DNA from: Streptomyces sp. L2
GTDB lineage: Bacteria > Actinomycetota > Actinomycetes > Streptomycetales > Streptomycetaceae
NCBI RefSeq assembly: GCF_004124325.1
Contig: NZ_QBDT01000001.1
Coordinates: 3,534,001 to 3,598,000, forward strand
Length of the DNA: 64,000 nt
Direction: 5' to 3'
Positions 8,602 to 17,618 of the stretch are shown here, in pieces (the stretch's first letter is position 1; each line of letters begins with the position of its first letter). A program made the position numbers and the translations under genes. The notes under the pieces are model-generated. The model saw only the letters and a list, made by a program, of their open reading frames with translations, did no database searches and was not told where the DNA came from.

Positions 8602-9525
8602 ATGTCCACAGAGGCCGCACATCCGACCGCTCCAGGAACCCCGTCAGCCGCTTCAGCCCCCTCCGCCCCCGCAGCCCCACCGGTCACTCCGCCGGTCACT
8701 CCCCTGCCTTCCGTCCCCGACGGCTGGCGCGAGGACAACCGGGCCAACTGGGACGAGCGCGTCCCCCTCCACGTCGCCGGCCCCTTCTACGACCTCGACG
8801 GCTTCCGCGCGCACCCCGACGTGCTCCGCGACTTCGAGACGGCCGAGGTCGGGGACGTCACCGGCAAGTCGCTGCTGCACCTGCAGTGCCACATCGGCAC
8901 CGACACCCTCTCCTGGGCGCACCGCGGCGCCGCCCGCGTCGTCGGCCTGGACTTCTCCGCCCCCGCCGTCGAGGCGGCCCGCGCGCTCGCCGCCGACCTC
9001 GGGTACGGCTCCGACCGGGCCGCCTTCGTCACCAGCGACGTGTACGACGCGCCCGGGGCCGTGCCCGAGCCGTCGTACGACATCGTCTACACCGGACTCG
9101 GCGCCCTGTGCTGGCTGCCCGACATCCGCCGCTGGGCGGAGACGGCCGCCTCCTTGGTCGCCCCCGGCGGCTTCCTCTACCTCGCCGAGTTCCACCCGAT
9201 CACCGAAGCCCTGGACGACGCCACCGGCACGCAGATCGTGCGCGACTACTTCGCCCGGGACGGCCAGGTGTGGGACGAGCCCGGCACCTACGCCGACGAG
9301 GCCGCCGTCACCGTGAACAACCGCACGGTGGAGTGGCAGCACCCGCTCGGCGACGTGGTCTCCGCGCTCGCCGCGACCGGACTGCGCGTCGACTTCCTGC
9401 ACGAGCACGACGTGTCCCTGTTCCCGCGCTTCGAGAACTTCGAGATCCGCGACGGCTACCACCGCTTCCCCGACGGCCACCCCCGCATTCCGCTGATCTA
9501 CTCGCTCAGGGCGAGCAAGGGGTGA
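8602..9525 (+). CDS. Class I SAM-dependent methyltransferase
   Basis: 307 aa. A disordered Ala/Pro-rich N-terminus (about 1-36) is followed by a Rossmann methyltransferase with motif I around residues 91-118 (LLHLQCHIGTDTLSWAHRGA then VVGLDFS), motif post-I acidic Asp, and a YTGLGALCWLPDIRRWAE motif IV/V region near 170. ATG 8602 gives the only start near the promoter gap shared with the divergent S9 peptidase gene. The substrate is unknown; members are common in Streptomyces as stand-alone enzymes. The SURF1 gene starts 42 bp downstream on the same strand and could share a transcript. Confidence 0.85.
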   Translation: MSTEAAHPTAPGTPSAASAPSAPAAPPVTPPVTPLPSVPDGWREDNRANWDERVPLHVAGPFYDLDGFRAHPDVLRDFETAEVGDVTGKSLLHLQCHIGTDTLSWAHRGAARVVGLDFSAPAVEAARALAADLGYGSDRAAFVTSDVYDAPGAVPEPSYDIVYTGLGALCWLPDIRRWAETAASLVAPGGFLYLAEFHPITEALDDATGTQIVRDYFARDGQVWDEPGTYADEAAVTVNNRTVEWQHPLGDVVSALAATGLRVDFLHEHDVSLFPRFENFEIRDGYHRFPDGHPRIPLIYSLRASKG

Positions 9526-9567
9526 CCCGCGGGCGGGGAACCGGGGCGGGCGCCGTACCGTTGACGC

Positions 9568-10386
9568 GTGTACCGGTTTCTGCTGACTCCCCGCTGGTGG
9601 GGCATCAACGTCTTCGTGCTGCTCGCCATCCCGTTCTGCGTCTTCATGGGATCGTGGCAGCTGAGCCGGTTCGAGGGGCGGGTCCAGGACCAGCGCGCCG
9701 CGACCGAGCAGGTCTCCTCCGACCGGCGCGAGGCGGCCCGCCCGCTGGACGGTCTGCTGCCCGTCGACAAGAGCACCTCGGGCCGCCTGGCCACCGCGAC
9801 CGGCCACTACGACAAGCAGTTCCTGGTGCCCGGCCGGCAGCTCGACGACAAGACCGGCTACTACGTGATGACGCTGCTGCGCACCGGCTCCGGCCGGGCC
9901 CTGCCCGTCGTACGGGGCTGGCTGCCGGGCACGCCCGACGCGGCGAAGGCCCCCGCCCCGCCCACCGGCGAGGTCACCGTCACCGGCGCCCTCCAGGCCT
10001 CCGAGACACCGGGTGACAACGGGGTCAGCTCACAGGGCGGACTGCCCGCCGGTCAAACGGCCGCGATCAGCTCGGCGTCCCTGGTCAACCTGGTGCCGTA
10101 CAAGGTGTACGACGCCTGGATCACCCTGAAGCACGCGGACTCCGGCATGAAGGCCGTGCCCGCGACCGCGCCCAGCAACACCGGGCTCGACCTGAAGGCG
10201 TTCCAGAACCTCGGCTACACGGGTGAGTGGTTCGTCTTCGCGGGCTTCGTGGTCTTCATGTGGTTCCGGCTGCTGCGCCGCGAGGTGGAGTTCGCCCGGG
10301 ACGCGGCGCTCGGCCTGGTCCCGGAGACGGAAGAGGCGGGGCGGGCCCCGGAGAAGAACGCGGAGACGGAGCAGGCGGCGCTCTGA
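9568..10386 (+). CDS. SURF1 family cytochrome c oxidase assembly protein
   Basis: 272 aa from GTG 9568. Transmembrane helix 1 (about 11-30, WWGINVFVLLAIPFCVFMGSW followed by the SURF1 hallmark WQLSRF), an external domain with RGWLPG (VVRGWLPGTPDAA, about 113-125) and a second helix (about 216-235, EWFVFAGFVVFMWFRLLRR). SURF1 proteins help insert haem a into cytochrome aa3 oxidase. The C-terminal tail is acidic and cytoplasmic. No other oxidase-assembly gene is adjacent, so it appears to stand alone, as in other Streptomyces. Confidence 0.9.
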   Translation: MYRFLLTPRWWGINVFVLLAIPFCVFMGSWQLSRFEGRVQDQRAATEQVSSDRREAARPLDGLLPVDKSTSGRLATATGHYDKQFLVPGRQLDDKTGYYVMTLLRTGSGRALPVVRGWLPGTPDAAKAPAPPTGEVTVTGALQASETPGDNGVSSQGGLPAGQTAAISSASLVNLVPYKVYDAWITLKHADSGMKAVPATAPSNTGLDLKAFQNLGYTGEWFVFAGFVVFMWFRLLRREVEFARDAALGLVPETEEAGRAPEKNAETEQAAL

Positions 10387-10443
10387 GGTCCTGCGCCCGG
10401 CCCTACGTCCCCGCCCACGGCCCTACGTCCCGCGCGCCCGGCC
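10387..10443. repeat. Triple GGCCCTACGTCC direct repeat at a convergent gene end
   Basis: Three copies of CGGCCCTACGTCCC lie about 27 bp apart between 10398 and 10454; the last copy encodes the stop region of the membrane protein on the minus strand. It is probably local slippage. No hairpin terminator is obvious in the 57-bp gap. Confidence 0.5.
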
Positions 10444-11502
10444 CTACGTCCCCGCCAGCACCCCGGTGTAGTACACCGTCCCGGCGCAGGCGTCCGGCAC
10501 CGGTGCGGACGTCGCCGGTGAGCCGGCCCCCGGGGTGTGGGAGACGGTGATGCTGCCGTCGGCTGTGCCGTCCTCGCCGTAGAGCTGGGTCGAGGTGCCG
10601 GTCGTACCGCCCGTGTCCGTGGCGCCGCTCGTGCCGGCGCCCTGGCTGGGGGACGGCTGGGGCGAGGGGCCGCCCGTGCTGCCGCCGGCCGTGCCGTCGC
10701 CGGGGGCGGGGCAGGTCTCGGAGGGCACGAAGGCGAACTTCTCCTCGTACGCGGAGCCGGGCTGCAGCACCAGGGCGGCGACCTCCAGGCTGGGGTCGGG
10801 CAGGGCGGCCGCCGGGTCCCCGGCCACGTGCCGGACGGTGCTGAGCTTGGTCTGGTCGGCGGCGCCCTGCGCGGTCACGGCGACCGTGCCGGGGCCGTCC
10901 ACGGTGCAGGCGGTGGCGGAGACGTTGGCGACGCGGAAGGTGCCGTAGACGACGCCCGTGGAGTCGGGGGCGTCGGCGCTCGCGGTGGCGGAGCCCAGCT
11001 GGGCCGACGTGCACGCCGGGACGGTCGGGGCGATCGTCCCGGCGTGCGGGTCGGTGCCGCTGCCCGCGGCGGTGCTGCCGTCGCCGGTCGTGTCCGGTTG
11101 GGGGGTCTTGCCGGTGTGCTTGCCGGGCCCGGCCGACTGGCCGCCCGGATCGCGCTGGTCGCCGGTGCCGCCGTCGGGGTACTTGCCCTGGTCGGTGCCG
11201 CCCTGCGCCTGGGAGGACTGGCCGGCCATGGCCGTGTTGGGGTCGGTGCCGCCCGCGTTGGAGACGTGGATCAGGGCGGGGATCGCGGTGCCGACGAACA
11301 GCACGGCGGCCGCCATGCCGACGAAGGCCTGCCGCTTGCGGGCACGGCGGGCCGGGACCGCGCGGCGCAGGTGCTCCAGCGTGCCGTCCTGCGGTTCGAC
11401 GTCGTCGACCGCCGAGTGCAGCATCCGGCGCAGGGCCAGCTCGTCCGGGGACAGCTCTCGGCCGGGCTCCTCGGGGCCCTTGGCGTCGGGGCCGTGGTTC
11501 AC
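10444..11502 (-). CDS. Single-pass membrane protein, putative regulator/partner of the adjacent ECF sigma factor
   Basis: 352 aa from GTG 11502 (GGGAACG upstream). The N-terminal 57 residues are cytoplasmic (LSPDELALRRMLHSAVDDVEPQDGTLEHLRRAVPARRARKR), with one membrane helix at about 58-80, then a long Gly/Thr/Pro/Gln-rich extracytoplasmic linker and a C-terminal domain (about 190-350) with paired Cys that looks like a secreted beta-sandwich. The topology (short cytoplasmic anchor, one helix, sensor outside) is that of an anti-sigma factor, but no HxxxCxxC zinc motif is present, so this is inference. It lies 148 bp downstream of the SigE-family gene on the same strand. The C-terminus overlaps a local repeat. 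Confidence 0.65.
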   Translation of the reverse strand: MNHGPDAKGPEEPGRELSPDELALRRMLHSAVDDVEPQDGTLEHLRRAVPARRARKRQAFVGMAAAVLFVGTAIPALIHVSNAGGTDPNTAMAGQSSQAQGGTDQGKYPDGGTGDQRDPGGQSAGPGKHTGKTPQPDTTGDGSTAAGSGTDPHAGTIAPTVPACTSAQLGSATASADAPDSTGVVYGTFRVANVSATACTVDGPGTVAVTAQGAADQTKLSTVRHVAGDPAAALPDPSLEVAALVLQPGSAYEEKFAFVPSETCPAPGDGTAGGSTGGPSPQPSPSQGAGTSGATDTGGTTGTSTQLYGEDGTADGSITVSHTPGAGSPATSAPVPDACAGTVYYTGVLAGT

Positions 11503-11650
11503 AGTTCCGTTCCCAGCGTGCGGTGGCGTGTGCGTGTGCCCGTACAAGCGCTTGTACCGGCGCTTGTACCGGCGTCCATACGGGCGTTCGTGCGGGCGCG
11601 TCGGTTCGTGGCGGTCGTACGAGAGGTGGTGCTGCGACTGGTGTTCGCGC

Positions 11651-12304
11651 TCATGCCGACGCCGCCTCCATGGCCACCCGCAGGGCGGCGATGCCGCGCG
11701 AGCCGTACGCCTTCACCGAACCCAGGGATATCCCCAGGGTCTCGGCGACCTGGGCCTCGGTCATGTCCGCGAAGTAGCGCAGCACCAGCACCTCGCGCTG
11801 GCGGCGCTGCAGACCCTTCATCGCCTTGATGAGGTCGCGGCGCTCCAGCTGGTCGTAGGCGCCCTCCTCCGCGCTCGCCATGTCGGGCATCGGCTTGGCG
11901 AGCAGCTTCAGGCCGAGGATGCGCCGGCGCAGGGCGGAGCGGGAGAGGTTGACGACCGTCTGCCGGAGATAGGCCAGGGTCTTCTCCGGGTCCCGGACGC
12001 GTTTGCGGGCCGAGTGGACGCGGATGAAGGCTTCCTGGACGACGTCCTCGCAGGAGGCGGTGTCGTCGAGGAGGAGCGCCGCGAGGCCGAGGAGCGAGCG
12101 GTAGTGCGCCCGGTAGGTCTCGGTGAGGTGGTCGACGGTCGTGCCGGCGGCCACCGCCTCCTCCGCGCCGTCACGCTGGCTGGGTATGCGGGTCGGCCGC
12201 GTCGCGGGCATGGGCGCGATCACCGGCATGCCGCCGGCGAGACGCGCCCCGAGCGCCGCGCGGGGCGGCCGCAGGGCCGAGTTGAGTTCGAGTACCTCTG
12301 CCAC
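11651..12304 (-). CDS. SigE-family ECF RNA polymerase sigma factor
   Basis: 217 aa from GTG 12304. A non-conserved N-terminal leader of about 55 residues precedes sigma region 2 (about 62-130, YRSLLGLAALLLDDTASCEDVVQEAFIRVH) and region 4 (about 158-210, LQRRQREVLVLRYFADMTEAQVAETLGISLGSVKAYGSRGI). This is the SigE subfamily of ECF-type sigma factors (Sigma-70 regions 2 and 4 only). It would redirect RNA polymerase to a small regulon. The gene precedes the membrane protein on the same strand. The upstream gap of about 490 bp holds a dre-like palindrome and a minisatellite. Confidence 0.9.
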   Translation of the reverse strand: MAEVLELNSALRPPRAALGARLAGGMPVIAPMPATRPTRIPSQRDGAEEAVAAGTTVDHLTETYRAHYRSLLGLAALLLDDTASCEDVVQEAFIRVHSARKRVRDPEKTLAYLRQTVVNLSRSALRRRILGLKLLAKPMPDMASAEEGAYDQLERRDLIKAMKGLQRRQREVLVLRYFADMTEAQVAETLGISLGSVKAYGSRGIAALRVAMEAASA

Positions 12305-12570
12305 GCCTGTTGGACACGTCTGCCCCCGTCAGGGTTGTACGTGCCGGGCATCACATGTGCGACAGCCGACGACGCCTCAGATCCCGTCATGCGTCCCGCT
12401 CATCCCCTATGTCCCGGATGACCGGGCGTCCCCACGCCCGTCCATCGCGTCCCCACGCATCGGTCTTCACGTGCCACGCCCCGCAAGGGTGACCGCAAAG
12501 ACGCTCCCCGCCCTGCGCGTGGTTGCGGAAGGCGGGGAGAAAATCGTCTGTCGCCGGGACGTGTGGTTCA

Positions 12571-12586
12571 AGTGGTATGGACCACA
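12571..12586. promoter_or_regulatory. DasR-box-like palindrome
   Basis: AGTGGTATGGACCACA is a near-palindrome that matches the known dre consensus (ACTGGTCTAGACCAGT type) at about 12 of 16 positions, keeping TGGT...ACCA. It lies about 267 bp upstream of the sigma factor start, further than usual for an operator. It may be chance. A second GTGGT half-site sits 9 bp before the first. Confidence 0.3.
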
Positions 12587-12650
12587 GCTCCGGCACATTT
12601 TCTTACGGTGATCCTACAAAGCCCTTACGTGGGAATGACTGTTCGTCTCG

Positions 12651-12797
12651 TCACGCCGACGACCCCGGCGCCCCGTCGCGCCGACGACCCCGGCGCCCCA
12701 TCGCGCCGACGACCCCGGCGCCCCATCGCGGCGACGACTCGTGACCGCGTCGCGGCGACGACTCGTGACCGCGTCGCGGCGACGACTCGTGACCGCG
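12651..12797. repeat. Minisatellite of 25-bp (x3) and 24-bp (x3) units abutting the asd stop codon
   Basis: Three 25-bp units (starts 12651, 12676, 12701; core CGACGACCCCGGCGCCCC) are followed without a gap by three identical 24-bp units (starts 12726, 12750, 12774; core GGCGACGACTCGTGACCGCG). The array ends exactly at the asd stop codon at 12798, whose surrounding TCACGCCG is itself a partial unit. The rest of the 12305-12650 gap shows no gene I can support. Confidence 0.85.
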
Positions 12798-13853
12798 TCA
12801 CGCCGTCGCTTCGGCGGCCACCAGTTCCGCGATCTGCGCGGTGTTGAGCGCGGCACCCTTGCGGAGGTTGTCGCCGCAGACGAACAGTTCGAGCGCGGTC
12901 GGGTCGTCCAGGGCCCGCCGGACCCGCCCGACCCACGTCGGATCGGTGCCGACCACGTCGGCCGGCGTGGGGAACTCCCCGGCGGCCGGGTCGTCGCACA
13001 GCACCACGCCGGGCGCGGTGGCGATGATCTCGCGGGCGCCGTCGACGCTGACCTCACCCTGGAAGCGGGCGTGCACGGTCAGGGAGTGCGTGGTGACCAC
13101 CGGCACCCGGACGCAGGTCACGGCGACCGGCAGCTTCGGCAGCCCGAGGATCTTGCGGGACTCGTCCCGGACCTTCATCTCCTCCGAGGACCAGCCGTCC
13201 TCCCGGAGCGACCCGGCCCACGGGACGACGTTCAGCGCGACCGGCTCCGGGAACGGCCCGGTGTTGTCCCCCACGGCCCGCCGTACGTCACCGGGGCTGG
13301 TCCCCAGTTCCGTGCCGGCCACCAGGGACAGCTGGGCGCGCAGCGCGTCCACGCCGGCCCGCCCGGCCCCGCTGACCGCCTGGTACGACGACACCACCAG
13401 CTCGCGCAGCCCGAACTCGGCGTGCAGCGCGCCCAGGGCGACGATCATGGTCAGGGTCGTGCAGTTCGGGTTGGCGATGATCCCGCGCGGGCGGACCCGG
13501 GCGGTGTGCGCGTTGACCTCGGGTACCACCAGGGGCACGTCCGGGTCCATCCGGAAGGCCCCGGAGTTGTCGACGACGACCGCGCCGCGCGCGACGGCGA
13601 CCGGCGCCCACTGGGCGGCGACCTCGTCGGGCACGTCGAACATCGCGACGTCGACCCCGTCGAACGCCTCTTCGCTCAGGGCCACGACCTCGACCTCCTC
13701 GCCGCGCACGGCCAGCTTGCGGCCGGCCGAGCGCGGGGAGGCGATCAGACGGATCTCGCCCCAGATGTCCGCCCGCTGGGACAGGATCCGGAGCATGACC
13801 GCGCCGACGGCTCCGGTCGCTCCCACGACCGCGAGCGTCGGACGTGGCTTCAT
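12798..13853 (-). CDS. asd: Aspartate-semialdehyde dehydrogenase
   Basis: 351 aa, full length. It converts L-aspartyl-4-phosphate to L-aspartate-4-semialdehyde with NADPH, the second step to lysine, methionine, threonine and diaminopimelate. The NADP-binding loop is GATGAVG (11-17); the catalytic nucleophile is C131 in [18 protein letters not shown] lies at about 155-163. ATG 13853 overlaps the lysC stop by 4 bp (ATGA), so the two genes are translationally coupled in the usual lysC-asd operon. A minisatellite begins right after the stop codon. Confidence 0.95.
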   Translation of the reverse strand: MKPRPTLAVVGATGAVGAVMLRILSQRADIWGEIRLIASPRSAGRKLAVRGEEVEVVALSEEAFDGVDVAMFDVPDEVAAQWAPVAVARGAVVVDNSGAFRMDPDVPLVVPEVNAHTARVRPRGIIANPNCTTLTMIVALGALHAEFGLRELVVSSYQAVSGAGRAGVDALRAQLSLVAGTELGTSPGDVRRAVGDNTGPFPEPVALNVVPWAGSLREDGWSSEEMKVRDESRKILGLPKLPVAVTCVRVPVVTTHSLTVHARFQGEVSVDGAREIIATAPGVVLCDDPAAGEFPTPADVVGTDPTWVGRVRRALDDPTALELFVCGDNLRKGAALNTAQIAELVAAEATA

Positions 13854-14371
13854 CGGCCGGTGCCTCCGTAGACGACGGCCTCGTCGGTGTCGGAGTCCAG
13901 CCCGAAGGCGGAGTGCACGGCGCGCACGGCCTCCGGCACGTCGTCCTTGCGGGTGACGACCGAGATACGGATCTCGGAGGTCGAGATCAGCTCGATGTTG
14001 ACGCCCGCGTCGGACAGCGCCGTGAAGAAGTCGGCCGTGACGCCCGGGTTGGTCTTCATACCGGCGCCGACCAGGGAGATCTTGCCGATCTGGTCGTCGT
14101 AGCGCAGCGAGTCGAAGCCGATGCCGGGGCGGTTCCTCTCCAGCGCGTCGATCGCCTTGCGGCCCTCGGTCTTCGGCAGGGTGAAGGAGATGTCGGTCAG
14201 CCCGGTGGAGGCGGCGGACACGTTCTGCACGACCATGTCGATGTTGATCTGGGCGTCGGCGATGGTCCGGAAGATCGAGGCGGCCTCGCCCGGCTTGTCG
14301 GGGACACCGACGACCGTGATCTTGGCCTCGGAGGTGTCGTGCGCGACACCGGAGATGATGGCCTGCTCCAC
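13850..14371 (-). CDS. lysC: Nested aspartokinase beta subunit (internal GTG start)
   Basis: GTG at 14371 is in the lysC frame and is preceded by AAGGGGA at the proper distance (AGGGGACAAGAAG then GTG). It would give a 173-aa protein consisting of both ACT domains, starting [17 protein letters not shown]. In Corynebacterium glutamicum and Bacillus the same position gives the beta subunit of an alpha2-beta2 enzyme (172 aa in C. glutamicum from memory). The Shine-Dalgarno match inside a coding region supports real internal initiation. Expression is not shown by sequence alone. Confidence 0.75.
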   Translation of the reverse strand: MEQAIISGVAHDTSEAKITVVGVPDKPGEAASIFRTIADAQINIDMVVQNVSAASTGLTDISFTLPKTEGRKAIDALERNRPGIGFDSLRYDDQIGKISLVGAGMKTNPGVTADFFTALSDAGVNIELISTSEIRISVVTRKDDVPEAVRAVHSAFGLDSDTDEAVVYGGTGR

Positions 14372-15127
14372 CTTCTTGTCCCCTTGCTCGATCGGTTCAC
14401 TGCTGACCCACGTGCCCTGCAGTCCGCTGAAGGACGACCGGACGTGGATCGGGATGTTGTAGCGGCGGGCGTACTCCACACAGCGGTGGAGCAGCACCTT
14501 GGAACCGGACGCGGCCAGCTCCAGCATGTCCTCGAAGGAGATCCAGTCGATCTTCTTCGCCTTCTTCACCACGCGCGGGTCGGCGGTGAACACGCCGTCC
14601 ACGTCGGTGTAGATCTCGCAGACCTCGGCGTCGAGCGCGGCGGCCAGTGCCACGGCCGTGGTGTCGGAACCGCCACGGCCCAGCGTGGTGATGTCCTTCT
14701 TGTCGGCGCTGACGCCCTGGAAACCGGCGACGATCGCGATGTTGCCCTCGTCCAGCGCGGTCCGGATCCGGCCCGGCGTGACGTCGATGATCCGGGCTTT
14801 GTTGTGGACCGAGTCGGTGATCACGCCTGCCTGGCTGCCGGTGAACGACTGGGCCTCGTGCCCCAGGTTTTTGATCGCCATCGCCAGCAGGGCCATGGAG
14901 ATCCGCTCTCCGGCGGTCAGCAGCATGTCGAACTCACGTCCGGCAGGCATCGGGGATACCTGCTCGGCGAGATCGATCAGCTCGTCCGTCGTGTCGCCCA
15001 TCGCGGAGACCACGACAACCACCTGGTTGCCGTTCTTCTTGGCTTCCACGATCCGCTTGGCGACGCGCTTGATGCCCTCGGCATCGGCTACGGAGGAGCC
15101 TCCGTACTTCTGCACGACAAGGCCCAC
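13850..15127 (-). CDS. lysC: Aspartate kinase (aspartokinase), alpha subunit
   Basis: 425 aa from GTG 15127 with a good GAGGAG ribosome-binding site. It phosphorylates L-aspartate to L-4-aspartyl phosphate. The kinase domain has KYGGSSV (7-13), and the nucleotide-binding [14 protein letters not shown] segment lies near 155; two ACT regulatory domains follow (about 265-335 and 345-420), including [18 protein letters not shown] and [16 protein letters not shown], the region that senses lysine plus threonine in the Corynebacterium homologue. An in-frame internal start for a beta subunit is annotated separately. The longer open frame to 15256 lacks family sequence. Confidence 0.95.
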   Translation of the reverse strand: MGLVVQKYGGSSVADAEGIKRVAKRIVEAKKNGNQVVVVVSAMGDTTDELIDLAEQVSPMPAGREFDMLLTAGERISMALLAMAIKNLGHEAQSFTGSQAGVITDSVHNKARIIDVTPGRIRTALDEGNIAIVAGFQGVSADKKDITTLGRGGSDTTAVALAAALDAEVCEIYTDVDGVFTADPRVVKKAKKIDWISFEDMLELAASGSKVLLHRCVEYARRYNIPIHVRSSFSGLQGTWVSSEPIEQGDKKVEQAIISGVAHDTSEAKITVVGVPDKPGEAASIFRTIADAQINIDMVVQNVSAASTGLTDISFTLPKTEGRKAIDALERNRPGIGFDSLRYDDQIGKISLVGAGMKTNPGVTADFFTALSDAGVNIELISTSEIRISVVTRKDDVPEAVRAVHSAFGLDSDTDEAVVYGGTGR

Positions 15128-15389
15128 GTGCGCTCCTCGCTCGGTTCGTTTGTGTCGGCTCAGTCTATCGAGCGCCCGAATTTCACCGTCCTGCTCCCGC
15201 ATGGTGAGACATCGGCACGCCCGCTTCCGGCACATGCCCAGCGCGGCCCGGAGCACTCACAAAGTGCGCCGCGTCACAGCGCGGGAAGGAGTGCGGTGCG
15301 GAGTGCCGAGGCGTGCATGAGTAGCGGGGCGGGCGGGATGAGTACGCGTACGGTGCCGGGCGCCGGGGGCGGCGGGATGGAGTGGGGGC

Positions 15390-15698
15390 ATGCATACGAC
15401 GCCGTCTCCCCTGCCCGCCGTCACCCGCCCGTGGTGGGTGGTACCGGCCGTGTGGACGCCGGTCGCCCTCCTGCTCGCCGTGGTGGGGCAGCTGACGACA
15501 CCTCTTCCCGCACCCCTCAGTCTGGGCGTGTTCATGCCGCTGGGCATGGTGGCCGCGTCCTGGATCCCCGGCCTGCGGCACAGCCAGCGCATGTGGCTGG
15601 CGATCAGCGGCAGCACGCTCGCCTTCTTCTACGGCAAGGCGCTGATGGTCGTCGTCATCGCCGTCGGCATCGTGGTGTGGCTCAAGGTCGGTGACTGA
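15390..15698 (+). CDS. Small membrane protein of unknown function
   Basis: 102 aa from ATG 15390 (GGAGTGGGGG upstream). Three hydrophobic segments (about 14-37, 45-59 and 66-99) with Trp at boundaries (RPWWVVPAVW) suggest a small integral membrane protein. No enzymatic motif is visible. It runs divergently from lysC and converges on the DUF5063 gene; orthologues sit in the same place in other Streptomyces as I remember it. Confidence 0.75.
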   Translation: MHTTPSPLPAVTRPWWVVPAVWTPVALLLAVVGQLTTPLPAPLSLGVFMPLGMVAASWIPGLRHSQRMWLAISGSTLAFFYGKALMVVVIAVGIVVWLKVGD

Positions 15699-15715
15699 GG
15701 CGGGGCGGGCGCACC

Positions 15716-16387
15716 CTACTTCGACTCGGACTTCGCCGGGCGCATTCCGAGGGGGCCGCCGATCTCCTCCGCCATGACCCGGCCGGCCTCGAACTCCAGG
15801 GTCTCGTCGCCCATGGCCTGGTCGGTGTCGAGGCCGTCCAGCTCCTCCAGGGGCTGGTTGAGGCGCACGTGGGCCACCAGCGACTGCAGGGCGCGCAGGG
15901 TGGCGGACGCCGTGCCGCCCCAGTTGGAGAAGTACGAGAACTGCCACCACCACAGGGCCTCGGTGGTGCGGCCCGCGCGGTAGTGGGCCATGCCGTGGCG
16001 CAGGTCGGTGATGACGTCCGCGAGGTCGTCCGAGATACGGGCCGGCACCGGGGCCGTACGGGGCTCGTACGGGTCGAACACCTCGGAGTAGACGTCGATC
16101 GGCTCCAGCAGCCGGGCGAGGTTCTCGCGCAGCGTGTCGGCGTCGCCCTCCGGGCCCAGGTCGGGCTCGTAGCGCTCGTCGGGGACGATGTCCTCGTGGG
16201 CGCCCAGCCGGCCGCCGGCCAGCAGCAGCTGGGAGACCTCCAGCAGCAGGAAGGGCACGGCGGAGTCGGGCTCGTCGCCCTTCGCCACCTCGGTGACCGC
16301 CACCAGGAAACTCTCGATCTGGTCCGCGATCTGGACCGCGAAGTCGTCCGGGTTCTGCGCTGTGGCGTGCAGCGTGGCGTCAGACAT
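15716..16387 (-). CDS. DUF5063 domain-containing protein
   Basis: 223 aa, soluble, acidic and rich in helices. Features seen: [20 protein letters not shown] near the N-terminus, [30 protein letters not shown] in the middle and the conserved [23 protein letters not shown] near residue 140-160, recognisable as the DUF5063 family of actinobacteria. No catalytic motif is apparent. It overlaps the 3' end of recR by 8 bp on the same strand, so it is translated from the recR transcript; a link to recombination is only suggested by this arrangement. Confidence 0.8.
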   Translation of the reverse strand: MSDATLHATAQNPDDFAVQIADQIESFLVAVTEVAKGDEPDSAVPFLLLEVSQLLLAGGRLGAHEDIVPDERYEPDLGPEGDADTLRENLARLLEPIDVYSEVFDPYEPRTAPVPARISDDLADVITDLRHGMAHYRAGRTTEALWWWQFSYFSNWGGTASATLRALQSLVAHVRLNQPLEELDGLDTDQAMGDETLEFEAGRVMAEEIGGPLGMRPAKSESK

Positions 16388-16979
16388 CTAGGAGTCGTCT
16401 CCCCTCGAAGGCACGTCCGAGGGTGACCTCGTCCGCGTATTCCAGGTCGCCACCCACCGGGAGGCCGCTGGCCAGGCGGGTGACCTTCAGGCCCATGGGT
16501 TTGATCATGCGGGCGAGGTACGTCGCCGTGGCCTCGCCCTCCAGGTTCGGGTCGGTGGCCAGGATCAGCTCCGTGACCGTCCCGTCGGCCAACCGCGTGA
16601 GAAGTTCCCGTATACGCAGGTCGTCGGGTCCCACACCCTCGATCGGGCTGATCGCGCCGCCGAGGACGTGGTACTTGCCGCGGAACTCGCGGGTGCGCTC
16701 GATCGCGACGACGTCCTTCGGCTCCTCCACGACGCAGATGACCGCGGGGTCGCGACGCGGGTCACGGCAGATGTTGCACAGCTCCTGCTGCGCCACGTTG
16801 CCGCAGGTCGCGCAGAAGCGGACCTTCGCCTTCACTTCCAGGAGCGCCTGCGCGAGCCGCTTGACGTCCGTCGGCTCGGCTTGGAGGACGTGGAAGGCGA
16901 TCCGCTGCGCGCTCTTGGGACCGACGCCGGGCAACCGCCCCAACTCGTCGATGAGGTCCTGGACCACGCCTTCGTACAC
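16380..16979 (-). CDS. recR: Recombination mediator protein RecR
   Basis: 199 aa, the normal length. An N-terminal helix-hairpin-helix ([18 protein letters not shown], 13-30), a C4 zinc finger (C56, C59, C68, C71) and a Toprim domain ([10 protein letters not shown], 81-90, and [19 protein letters not shown]) are all intact. RecR loads RecA on SSB-covered gaps together with RecO/RecF. It lies 49 bp downstream of ybaB and overlaps the DUF5063 gene, the classic ybaB-recR arrangement. Confidence 0.95.
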   Translation of the reverse strand: MYEGVVQDLIDELGRLPGVGPKSAQRIAFHVLQAEPTDVKRLAQALLEVKAKVRFCATCGNVAQQELCNICRDPRRDPAVICVVEEPKDVVAIERTREFRGKYHVLGGAISPIEGVGPDDLRIRELLTRLADGTVTELILATDPNLEGEATATYLARMIKPMGLKVTRLASGLPVGGDLEYADEVTLGRAFEGRRLLDV

Positions 16980-17002
16980 CGGACCGCCCTTCCTTCAGCT
17001 GT

Positions 17003-17014
17003 CGGTACGTACCG
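17003..17014. promoter_or_regulatory. Perfect 12-bp palindrome between ybaB and recR
   Basis: CGGTACGTACCG lies in the 49-bp ybaB-recR gap, about 24 bp before the recR start. It may be an operator or a small hairpin, or may be chance in GC-rich DNA. Confidence 0.25.
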
Positions 17015-17028
17015 TAGTTGGCCCGGCG

Positions 17029-17373
17029 TCAGAACGGCAGACCGGGAATGCCGCTGCCGCCGCCGAGTCCCTGTGCGAGCGGGCCGAGCTTCTGCTGCTG
17101 GAGCGTCTGCGCGTTCTCGTTCGCCGCGTGCACGGCGGCCACGATCAGGTCGGCGAGGGTCTCGGTGTCCTCCGGGTCCACCGCCTTCGGGTCGATCGAC
17201 AGCGCGCGCAGTTCGCCGGAGCCGGTCACGGTGGCCTTCACCAGACCGCCGCCCGCCTGCCCGTCGACCTCCGTGTTCGCCAGTTCCTCCTGGGCGCGGG
17301 CCAGATCCTGCTGCATCTTCTGGGCCTGCTGGAGCAACTGCTGCATGTTGGGCTGGCCACCACCGGGGATCAC
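17029..17373 (-). CDS. YbaB/EbfC family nucleoid-associated protein
   Basis: 114 aa from GTG 17373. A Met/Gln-rich coiled-coil helix ([24 protein letters not shown]) is followed by the conserved beta hairpin with [25 protein letters not shown] and an amphipathic C-terminal helix. The family binds DNA as dimers with little sequence specificity. It is the first gene of the ybaB-recR-DUF5063 unit; the upstream gap of about 245 bp before the divergent SLATT gene should hold the promoter. Confidence 0.9.
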   Translation of the reverse strand: MIPGGGQPNMQQLLQQAQKMQQDLARAQEELANTEVDGQAGGGLVKATVTGSGELRALSIDPKAVDPEDTETLADLIVAAVHAANENAQTLQQQKLGPLAQGLGGGSGIPGLPF

Positions 17374-17618
17374 GATCAGCTCCTCTTCGTCCTACTCCTT
17401 GTGCACGAGCCTACGTGGTCCACGCGGCCATCGCTCCGCCACTCTTTCGAGTGAGAGAGGGGGCAGTCCTATACCTGATCAAGGCCCACTTCCGGGCGGA
17501 AAAGCCGGGAAAGGAGCCTCTGAGCCACCCATTGGGCGGTAGGAAGGGTGCCGCGTGTCGGCAGGGATGGTGCAGGGATTGTCACGCGACGTGACCGGTC
17601 GTTCGGAGGGAGTGCCGG

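Noticed and set aside
12523..12744. Plus-strand ORF with TTA codon and tandem-repeat tail
   Set aside because: No ribosome-binding site, the tail is minisatellite DNA, and the frame is not similar to any gene I know.
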